Shown: positions 1 to 5,081 of the stretch, in pieces | Position numbering within the stretch: position 1 is the stretch's first letter | How the letters are laid out: the number at the start of each line of letters is the position of its first letter | Assembly (NCBI GenBank): GCA_000433335.1 | Contig: HF996744.1 | Span: 10,580-15,660 of the forward strand | Reading direction: 5' to 3' | DNA from: Clostridium sp. CAG:1219 | GTDB lineage: Bacteria > Bacillota > Clostridia > TANB77 > CAG-465 | Length of the DNA stretch: 5,081 bases | Made by a program: the position numbers and the translations under genes | Notes under the pieces: model-generated | The model's input: only the letters and a program-made list of their open reading frames with translations | The model's database searches: none | Told to the model about the DNA's origin: nothing

Positions 1-1292
1 TTTTCTATTGAATATAATTCTACTTCTCGAATTTTTCCCCATAAGAAATTATCACCTTTTGCTTTTACTTTTATATAATTACTTGTATATCCTTCTAAAT
101 ATCCATCCTTATATGATTCAAATAGCACTGGACAATTCTTTCCTAGAAATTTTTCCATATACTTTTTCTTTAGACAATTTGCAACCTCTACTAGTTTTTT
201 ACTTCTAAGGTCAGATATTTTTGAATCAACTTGTCCATCCATCTTTGCTGCAACTGTCCATTTTCTTTTAGAATATTTAAATGAATGTACTTCGTAAAAC
301 CCTACTTTTTCAACATTATTTAAAGTATTTTCAAACTGCTTGTCGCTTTCTTTAGGAAAACCTACAATAATGTCACACGTTATTGCAACATCATCAAAAT
401 ATTTACGTATTTTATTTATTACATCGACAACAAAATAACTATCATATTTTCTATTCATATTTTTAAGAACACTATCATCCATACTTTGTACAGATATATG
501 AAAATGGTGGCATAATTTAGGAATTTTTGAAAGCCTTTTAATATTATCATCTGTAAGTATTCTAGGCTCTATAGATCCAAGTCTAATTCTCTCCAATCCC
601 TCAATTTTATTAACTTCCTCAATTACATCAATTAAATTAATACTATAATCTAAGTCTTTTCCATAAGATGCTATTTCTATACCAACTAATACAACTTCCT
701 TAACACCAGTTTCAACTAACTTTTCTATTTCTGAGATAATATTTTCTAATTTTCTACTCCTTACTCTTCCTCTAACATATGGGATAATACAATATGAGCA
801 GAAGTTGTTGCAACCATCTTCTATTTTTACAGATTCTCTTATATTAAATGCTTCATTTTTTATGCTACTTTCGTTATACTCTCTATACGCTCCTATATTA
901 GATACTTCAAATAATGACTTATTTTCCTTTAAATAATTATTAACTATATCAAACACTTTAGTTTTTTCATAATTTCCAAGAATAATATCTACATTTAATA
1001 TTTTTTCTGCTTCTTCTTTAGTACTAAGTTCTTGTGCATAGCATCCAATAAGTACTACCACTCCACCAAGTTTTTTTGCCCTGCTTAAATAGTTTCTAGT
1101 TTTTCTTGTAGCAAGGTTGGTAACACTGCAAGAGTTTACAATATACACATCTGCAATCTCAGTAAAATCTACTACTCTCCACCCATTTTGTATAAACTCT
1201 TCCATTATTTTATCTGTTTCATATTGATTTACTTTGCAACCGAGTGTTACAAAAGCCACCTTTCTTTCTTGTAAATTCTTTTTAAACTTCAT
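1..1292 (-). CDS. mtaB: tRNA (N6-threonylcarbamoyladenosine(37)-C2)-methylthiotransferase MtaB, 3' end cut by the window
   Basis: Radical-SAM iron-sulfur enzyme that adds a 2-methylthio group to t6A37 of ANN-decoding tRNAs (family knowledge). I read 430 codons with no stop before the window edge. The N-terminal UPF0004 domain carries the three [4Fe-4S] cysteines C19 (TLGCKVNQYETD), C55 (VNSCSVTN) and C84 (IGCYAQ). The radical-SAM motif C161-x3-C165-x2-C168 lies in EDGCNNFCSYCIIPYVRGR. SVQS, MNRKY, AITCDIIVGFP and AAKMDGQV follow. The C-terminus enters a TRAM domain (EGYTSNYIKVKAKGDN); the usual family length of about 430-450 means only a short tail is missing. GRVRSR and AAKMDGQV favour MtaB over MiaB or RimO. 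The start is fixed by an AAAAGGG site 7 nt upstream and an in-frame TAA at 1305-1307. It overlaps the end of dusB by 11 bp. Three usually conserved glycines are replaced (M271, K314, W345). Confidence 0.93.
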   Translation of the reverse strand, partial: MKFKKNLQERKVAFVTLGCKVNQYETDKIMEEFIQNGWRVVDFTEIADVYIVNSCSVTNLATRKTRNYLSRAKKLGGVVVLIGCYAQELSTKEEAEKILNVDIILGNYEKTKVFDIVNNYLKENKSLFEVSNIGAYREYNESSIKNEAFNIRESVKIEDGCNNFCSYCIIPYVRGRVRSRKLENIISEIEKLVETGVKEVVLVGIEIASYGKDLDYSINLIDVIEEVNKIEGLERIRLGSIEPRILTDDNIKRLSKIPKLCHHFHISVQSMDDSVLKNMNRKYDSYFVVDVINKIRKYFDDVAITCDIIVGFPKESDKQFENTLNNVEKVGFYEVHSFKYSKRKWTVAAKMDGQVDSKISDLRSKKLVEVANCLKKKYMEKFLGKNCPVLFESYKDGYLEGYTSNYIKVKAKGDNFLWGKIREVELYSIE

Positions 1293-2277
1293 CTTCCATC
1301 CCTTTTAACTTTTTAAAATATTGCTTTAATATATCTATAACCTCATCTAAATTATTTGCCTCGTTTATTTTACATCTGGTACTTGCGCTGTCTTTTAATC
1401 CTTTAAGGTAAGAGGCAATATACTTTCTCATTTTTAAATTAGCATTCTTTTCAGTTTCATACTCTCTTATGTACGATATATGTTCCATTATAAGTTCAAA
1501 TCTTTCATCCAATGTTGGGACATATTCTTTATTTTCTAAAATACTTTTAAATATCCATGGAGAATATGTTGCTCCTCTTCCAATTAATATTCCATCACAT
1601 CCAGTATATTCAAACATTCTATTTGCAGATTCTAAATCTACAATATCTCCATTACCAAACACAGGAATACTAACGCTTTCTTTTACTTCCTTTATTATAT
1701 CAAGGTCACACGCTCCTGAATAATACTGTGCTCTACTTCTGCCATGTATAGTTATGGCGGAGACTCCTCTTTTCTCACAAATTTTTGCCACTTCCACAGC
1801 AGTATTTCTATTATCATAAAAACCTTTTCTTGTTTTTACAGTAATTGGTTTTTTTGACAGCTTTACAGCTGCTTCTAATATTTCATCTATGTTTTCAAGA
1901 TTTAGCAGTAACCCTGAGCCATCCCCATTTTTTACTATTTTAGGAGCTGGACACCCCATATTTATATCAATAATATCTATATCATCATTTTCATTAAGAT
2001 ATTCAATCATCTGACATATTACTTCTTTACTATGCCCAAATATTTGAACAACAGATGGATGTTCTCCATCTGTTATTTTAAGAATTTTTTCTGTTCTAGC
2101 GCTTCCAAATTTCATTGCTTCTGAACTTGCCATCTCTGTAAATGTAAGACCTGGTCCATATTTTCTACATATTTTTCTAAATGCAATGTCAGTCCAACCT
2201 GCCATTGGTGCTAAAAAGACATTATTTTTTACTTTTACATTTCCTATTTGTATTTCTTTTATGTATTTATTTTTCAT
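1282..2277 (-). CDS. dusB: tRNA-dihydrouridine synthase, DusB type
   Basis: FMN-dependent enzyme that reduces uridines in the tRNA D-loop to dihydrouridine with NAD(P)H (family knowledge). At 331 residues it has normal DusB length. The N-terminal TIM barrel opens with VFLAPMAGWTD (residues 20-30), the FMN-binding loop. The catalytic cysteine is C109 in DINMGCPAPKIVKNGDGSGL. Further FMN/tRNA-site motifs are ITVKTRKGF (145-153), ITIHGRSRAQYYSG (175-188), VFGNGDI (206-212) and GILIGRGA (229-236). A helical tRNA-binding C-terminus follows. Family context makes DusB the best subgroup; exact target positions cannot be read from sequence. It starts 26 bp after the LamG pilin-like gene and overlaps mtaB by 11 bp, so it is probably in one operon with both. 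W28 in PMAGWTD is less usual than V, I or Y. Confidence 0.95.
   Translation of the reverse strand: MKNKYIKEIQIGNVKVKNNVFLAPMAGWTDIAFRKICRKYGPGLTFTEMASSEAMKFGSARTEKILKITDGEHPSVVQIFGHSKEVICQMIEYLNENDDIDIIDINMGCPAPKIVKNGDGSGLLLNLENIDEILEAAVKLSKKPITVKTRKGFYDNRNTAVEVAKICEKRGVSAITIHGRSRAQYYSGACDLDIIKEVKESVSIPVFGNGDIVDLESANRMFEYTGCDGILIGRGATYSPWIFKSILENKEYVPTLDERFELIMEHISYIREYETEKNANLKMRKYIASYLKGLKDSASTRCKINEANNLDEVIDILKQYFKKLKGMEDEV
1300..1306 (-). promoter_or_regulatory. Ribosome binding site of mtaB inside the end of dusB
   Basis: The minus strand reads AAAAGGG here, 7 nt before the ATG at 1292. It lies within the last codons of the dihydrouridine synthase gene. Because an in-frame TAA (1305-1307) overlaps the site, this ATG is the only plausible mtaB start. 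The arrangement suggests that ribosomes finishing dusB help initiate mtaB. Confidence 0.7.
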
Positions 2278-2290
2278 AATAATTATTTTG

Positions 2291-2295
2291 TCTCC
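2291..2295 (-). promoter_or_regulatory. Ribosome binding site of dusB with long spacing
   Basis: The minus strand reads GGAGA here, 13 nt before the ATG at 2277, which is longer than the usual 5-9 nt. No other ATG, GTG or TTG start in frame lies between. Two in-frame ATT codons at 2281-2283 and 2278-2280 lie closer to the site, but ATT starts are rare. The ATG remains the better call, with perhaps weak or coupled initiation. Confidence 0.5.
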
Positions 2296-2303
2296 ATTTT
2301 CTA

Positions 2304-3446
2304 CTACAAGCCATATCGTGATTTATCTAATTCATAATTTTGGCTGATCTCTTTTGACGTAAGTGTACGGCCATATATTCTTACCGCATAAACCTTTCCG
2401 TTAAAATTATATCCCTTATCAAAATTATAGTCAGGATGAAGCGTGTGTGAAGTCGGATTTGCCCCTATAGCAATTGGTGTGTCTTCATGATTATAAGGAA
2501 TATCCCCATATTCATTTTTATTTTTGCCAACTTCTTTTCCATTTAAATAAGTAATTGCTTCACCATTTTTATATGTATATGCCAAATAATAAATTTTGCT
2601 TGTTATATCTGGATTTGAAAAGCCTAAAGAAGTATAATTTTTTAATGTATTAGAGTATGCTGCTCCATATGGTCTACCGCTAGTATTAGTTGAAATAGTA
2701 AATCCTCCAGCTTCTTGATTTCCTACAATTCCTTTTGCTAAATTTTGATTAGAAATTAGTATAATTTCACAAGTAAGGCTTGTAATGTTATGAATTCCAC
2801 AATTTACGAAATCATCAACTCCATCAAAGCTTAAATAATTATCTCCCCAAACTGGACCATTTTTAAGTATTCCATCATTTTCATTTCCGGATAAATCATT
2901 CCATACACTTGAATTTGCATTATGCCCCATTTTCGTATTAAGCACTCCATCATAATGTAAAACTATTCCATCCGTCACATATCCAAGTTCCTTTGATTTT
3001 GATTCATATACCTCTGATTTAAGTCCAAAATATACTTTACCTTTATATTTAAATCCTTTTATGTAGTAAACGTTGTTTGTATTTTCTGCAACTACAAAAA
3101 CATTTTTGTCCATTACAGTTCCCTGTCCTCTTTTAATAGTTGCATCTTCTAACAAATTAACATCTATTAAATACAATTTATTATTTAAATCATTTTTTGT
3201 TTTAAGTTCCGCTAAGAAATTTTCCCCTAGTGAATTTCCAGATACAATAGTTCCATCCGTCGGTAATTTTTCGTTTTTTACAATATATTGATTGACACTA
3301 TCTGCTGTTCTTGATACTTGAGATAAAAACTCTTCATATTGTGCCGTTTTTATCGCTGTGCTACCAACAATTACAGAAGATGTTATAAGAACTACCATAA
3401 CACTTATTGCAACGGTAAGTACAATCATAGATACACCTTTTTTCAT
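2304..3446 (-). CDS. Pilin-like (class III signal peptide-like) membrane-anchored protein with C-terminal LamG/concanavalin A-like domain
   Basis: 380 residues; exact function unknown. The N-terminus is MKKG followed by an uninterrupted hydrophobic stretch (about residues 5-28, VSMIVLTVAISVMVVL and on). This resembles the KKGISLIVL-type prepilin-like leaders common in Clostridia, possibly cut after G4. The mature fifth residue is valine, not the Glu5 of classical type IV pilins. A helical stalk (about 29-60) and a small domain (about 88-148, with VFVVAENTNNVYYIKGFKYKGKVYFGL) follow. A LamG-like jelly roll fills about 157-378: DGIVLHYDG, W182NDLSGNENDG, YLSFDGVDDFVN (204-215), ITYLNGKEVG, and the family-style ending VYAVRIYGRTLTSKEISQNYELD. 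There is no LPxTG anchor. I infer a surface-exposed protein that binds carbohydrate or protein. It ends in tandem TAG codons. No pilus assembly genes are in view. Confidence 0.85.
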   Translation of the reverse strand: MKKGVSMIVLTVAISVMVVLITSSVIVGSTAIKTAQYEEFLSQVSRTADSVNQYIVKNEKLPTDGTIVSGNSLGENFLAELKTKNDLNNKLYLIDVNLLEDATIKRGQGTVMDKNVFVVAENTNNVYYIKGFKYKGKVYFGLKSEVYESKSKELGYVTDGIVLHYDGVLNTKMGHNANSSVWNDLSGNENDGILKNGPVWGDNYLSFDGVDDFVNCGIHNITSLTCEIILISNQNLAKGIVGNQEAGGFTISTNTSGRPYGAAYSNTLKNYTSLGFSNPDITSKIYYLAYTYKNGEAITYLNGKEVGKNKNEYGDIPYNHEDTPIAIGANPTSHTLHPDYNFDKGYNFNGKVYAVRIYGRTLTSKEISQNYELDKSRYGL

Positions 3447-3451
3447 ATGTT

Positions 3452-3457
3452 CCTCCT
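3452..3457 (-). promoter_or_regulatory. Strong ribosome binding site of the LamG pilin-like gene
   Basis: The minus strand reads AGGAGG, a full match to the anti-Shine-Dalgarno core, 5 nt before the ATG at 3446. This fixes the start and keeps the complete MKKG leader ahead of the hydrophobic helix. It suggests efficient translation. Confidence 0.85.
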
Positions 3458-3458
3458 A

Positions 3459-3480
3459 AATATTACATTAATATAATACT
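3459..3480. repeat. Imperfect 22-bp palindrome over the minus-strand -10 and start site
   Basis: Nine of the eleven base pairs of this A/T-only-looking palindrome match (mismatches at 3460/3479 and 3466/3473), centred between 3469 and 3470. It covers the proposed -10 hexamer and transcription start of the LamG pilin-like gene, where a repressor could act. In DNA this rich in A and T, such a match can arise by chance. Confidence 0.3.
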
Positions 3481-3501
3481 ACAAAATGCTAAAGATTACA
3501 A
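3473..3501 (-). promoter_or_regulatory. Putative sigma-A promoter of the pilin-dusB-mtaB unit
   Basis: On the minus strand TTGTAA (3496-3501, 4 of 6 to TTGACA) is followed after exactly 17 nt by TATTAT (3473-3478, 5 of 6 to TATAAT). Transcription would start near 3466, leaving a leader of about 20 nt that contains the AGGAGG site. No other promoter or terminator is visible before dusB or mtaB, so this may serve all three genes. Confidence 0.5.
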
Positions 3502-3525
3502 TATTTTTATCTAAAAGCTACAATA
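3489..3525. repeat. Pair of 15-nt direct repeats at the minus-strand -35 region
   Basis: CTAAAGATTACAATA (3489-3503) and CTAAAAGCTACAATA (3511-3525) match at 12 of 15 positions: identical ends with a three-base difference in the middle. They start 22 bp apart, close to two helical turns, and the first covers the proposed -35 of the pilin-like gene. The spacing fits two regulator half-sites on one DNA face. No known regulator is recognised. Confidence 0.4.
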
Positions 3526-3569
3526 ACATTGGCTTTTTACATTTTTTTACATTTTTTGTCGCGTTTTTA

Positions 3570-3598
3570 TTGACTTTTTTTCTTTTAAACGGTATACT
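3570..3598 (+). promoter_or_regulatory. Sigma-A promoter of pyruvate kinase
   Basis: TTGACT (3570-3575, 5 of 6) and TATACT (3593-3598, 5 of 6) are separated by the ideal 17 nt. Long T runs lie just upstream (about 3534-3569) and could act like an UP element or bend the DNA. Transcription would begin near 3605 and give a leader of about 56 nt. This is the best promoter in the window, as expected for a glycolytic gene. Confidence 0.75.
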
Positions 3599-3614
3599 GT
3601 TAGGTGTTTAATGT

Positions 3615-3639
3615 TAAAATATATTTATAGTATATTTTA
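3615..3639 (+). promoter_or_regulatory. A/U-only 9-bp stem-loop in the pyruvate kinase leader
   Basis: TAAAATATA (3615-3623) and TATATTTTA (3631-3639) are perfect reverse complements around a 7-nt loop. The stem lies between the predicted transcription start and the ribosome binding site, ending 6 nt before it. It has no G-C pair, so it is weak as RNA. It could protect the 5' end, or act as a protein-binding palindrome in DNA. It is not a terminator. Confidence 0.4.
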
Positions 3640-3645
3640 TTTTTT

Positions 3646-3651
3646 AAGGAG
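3646..3651 (+). promoter_or_regulatory. Ribosome binding site of pyruvate kinase
   Basis: AAGGAG lies 9 nt before the ATG at 3661. It supports that start, which also gives the normal MKRTKIVCTIGPAS beginning of the family. Confidence 0.8.
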
Positions 3652-3660
3652 TGAATTTTT

Positions 3661-5081
3661 ATGAAAAGAACAAAAATTGTATGTACAATAGGACCAGCTA
3701 GTGAAAAGCCTGAAATTCTTGAAGAGTTAATTAAATCAGGTATGAACGTAATGAGATTAAATTTTTCACATGGTGATTATGAAGAACATCTAGCTAAAAT
3801 TAAAACTTTACAAGAACTTAACAAAAAATTAGATGCTAACGTTGCATTTATGTTAGATACTAAAGGACCTGAAATAAGAACTGGTGTATTTGCTGATGGT
3901 AAACCACACGAATTCTTAAAAGGTAACTCTATAGTTATAACAACTCGTGATGTAGATTGCGACGACAACACAATTTCAGTAACTTATAAAGGATTACCAA
4001 ATGATATTGAAGTTGGTTCTCATATTTTAATTGATGATGGACTAATTGATGTTATTATAGATAAAATTGAAGGAACTGAAATGTTTGGTACAATTCAAAA
4101 CTCTGGTACTCTAAAAGGAAAAAGAGGTGTCAACGTACCTGGTGCTAAACTTCAACTTAAAGCTTTAACTGAAAAAGATATTTCAGATATTACATTTGGT
4201 GTTCAAAATGGATGCAACTTTATTGCCGCTTCATTTATAAGAAAAGCTGAAGATGTACTTGAAATTAGAAAACTTTTAAATTCTATAGGTGGAGAAAATG
4301 TAAAAATAATCTCTAAAATAGAAAATCAAGAAGGTCTTGATAATTTTGATTCAATACTAGAAGTAACAGATGGTATAATGGTTGCTCGTGGTGACCTTGG
4401 TGTTGAAATCCCAATAGAAAAATTACCTTCTGTTCAAAAAATGATGATAAAGAAAACTGTTGCTGCTGGTAAACCAGTTATAACTGCAACTCAAATGTTA
4501 GAATCTATGCAAAAAAATCCTCGTCCAACTCGTGCTGAAGTTTCAGATGTTGCAAATGCAGTTTATGATGGAACAAGTGCTGTAATGCTTTCTGGCGAAT
4601 CTGCTCAAGGTGAATATCCAAAAGAAGCCGTTAAAGTTATGGCAAGTACTGTTAAGGATGCTGAAGAACATATTGATTTTTGGAAGAGATTTAAGAAAAG
4701 AAATATTGAAAAATTAACAACTTTCACTCAAGCTGAAAACTTAACTGATGAAAAAGCATTCAAAATGCAAGCTAATTTTGCTGTATGCTGCTCTGCAATG
4801 TTTGCAAATGCGGATGCAATAATTGCTGTTTCTGAAAAAGGAGTTACACCTTCTATGCTTTCAAGTTACAAACCAGCTTGTCCTGTATTTGTTATAACAG
4901 CTAATGAAAATACATTCAAACAAATGGCTGTTGAAAATGGTGTAAGAGCAATACTTGTTCCTGGTGAACATGATTTTGATAAAATCTTAAATAAAGGAAT
5001 TGAACTTTTAAAAGAAAGAAAATGGTTATTTGACGGAGATACTGTTGTTCTTTCAGGTGGATTCCCTGCTGTACAAAACAA
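3661..5081 (+). CDS. pyk: Pyruvate kinase, 3' end cut by the window
   Basis: Converts phosphoenolpyruvate and ADP to pyruvate and ATP in the cytoplasm, the last step of glycolysis. 473 codons are present without a stop. The opening KRTKIVCTIGPAS and MRLNFSHG (R32, N34, S36) are canonical. D66 and R73 sit in LDTKGPEIRTG, and the B domain spans about 74-165. The signature IISKIENQEG holds catalytic K219 and metal ligand E221, with D245 in MVARGDLGVEIP. T277 follows in ITATQMLESM, then PRPTRAEVSDVANAVYDG (287-304) and AVMLSGESAQG. The C domain (about 350 onward) ends at DTVVLSGGFPAVQN, so about 10-20 residues are missing if this is the short form; a longer form with an extra C-terminal domain cannot be excluded. 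The effector loop is atypical (SEKGVTP, 391-397). It has its own promoter and is transcribed away from the tRNA-modification genes. Confidence 0.97.
   Translation, partial: MKRTKIVCTIGPASEKPEILEELIKSGMNVMRLNFSHGDYEEHLAKIKTLQELNKKLDANVAFMLDTKGPEIRTGVFADGKPHEFLKGNSIVITTRDVDCDDNTISVTYKGLPNDIEVGSHILIDDGLIDVIIDKIEGTEMFGTIQNSGTLKGKRGVNVPGAKLQLKALTEKDISDITFGVQNGCNFIAASFIRKAEDVLEIRKLLNSIGGENVKIISKIENQEGLDNFDSILEVTDGIMVARGDLGVEIPIEKLPSVQKMMIKKTVAAGKPVITATQMLESMQKNPRPTRAEVSDVANAVYDGTSAVMLSGESAQGEYPKEAVKVMASTVKDAEEHIDFWKRFKKRNIEKLTTFTQAENLTDEKAFKMQANFAVCCSAMFANADAIIAVSEKGVTPSMLSSYKPACPVFVITANENTFKQMAVENGVRAILVPGEHDFDKILNKGIELLKERKWLFDGDTVVLSGGFPAVQN

Noticed and set aside
8..208. Plus-strand open frame rich in leucine and isoleucine
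   Set aside because: It lies wholly antisense to mtaB, has no ribosome binding site, and its composition is what the complement of an A-rich coding strand gives.
1..1292. mtaB as a pseudogene because of unusual residues
   Set aside because: 430 codons are open with all cluster cysteines, the radical-SAM motif and TRAM domain start intact. The changes are isolated substitutions, not decay.
1469..1723. Plus-strand open frame within dusB
   Set aside because: Antisense shadow of a well-supported gene; no recognisable domain and no ribosome binding site.
2278..2303. Separate promoter or terminator between the pilin-like gene and dusB
   Set aside because: The gap is only 26 bp and shows tandem TAG stops and a GGAGA site, but no stem-loop and no paired -35/-10 elements.
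3073..3291. Plus-strand open frame inside the pilin-like gene
   Set aside because: Antisense to a convincing coding region; hydrophobicity is a composition effect.
3534..3558. T-rich tract as a possible rho-independent terminator
   Set aside because: There is no G/C-containing stem before the T run on either strand, and no gene ends here. It is better explained as promoter-flanking A/T tracts.
3556..3562. Possible Spo0A box (TTGTCGC-like)
   Set aside because: It shares only the TGTCG core and lacks the following AA of the TGTCGAA consensus. A single partial match is too weak to call.
3777..3971. Minus-strand open frame inside pyk, and a similar one at 4866-5081
   Set aside because: Both are antisense to conserved pyruvate kinase sequence and show no independent coding signal.

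Overview
The window is AT-rich and every protein looks like a low-GC Firmicute, most likely a Clostridia-type anaerobe. The evidence is AAA/GAA/ATA-rich codon use, strong AGGAGG-type ribosome binding sites, and a clostridial-style pilin-like N-terminus. No species can be named from the sequence alone. I see no tRNA, rRNA, CRISPR array, insertion sequence, phage gene or toxin-antitoxin pair.

Layout: three genes lie on the minus strand and one on the plus strand, diverging from a 214-bp intergenic region (3447-3660). Going leftwards from it are a membrane-anchored pilin-like protein carrying a LamG (concanavalin A-like) domain (3446-2304), a DusB-type tRNA-dihydrouridine synthase (2277-1282), and a MiaB/MtaB-family tRNA methylthiotransferase (1292 to the left edge, missing only its last residues). 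The gaps are 26 bp and then an 11-bp overlap, with no terminator visible, so the three probably form one transcription unit. Going rightwards is pyruvate kinase (3661 to the right edge, 473 codons present, C-terminal tip missing).

How they fit together: DusB (D-loop dihydrouridine) and MtaB (2-methylthio on t6A37) are both housekeeping tRNA-modification enzymes and their coding sequences overlap, which suggests translational coupling. The surface/pilin-like gene upstream has no obvious link to them and may simply supply their promoter. Pyruvate kinase catalyses the last step of glycolysis and has its own near-consensus promoter.

The intergenic region is the densest in unexplained structure. 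It holds one promoter in each direction, a 15-nt direct repeat 22 bp apart at the minus-strand promoter, two imperfect palindromes over the two -10 regions, and an all-A/U 9-bp stem in the pyruvate kinase leader. I found no clearly new biological system. The points most worth following are the LamG pilin-like protein, several unusual residues at normally conserved glycines in MtaB, and a non-canonical effector loop in pyruvate kinase.
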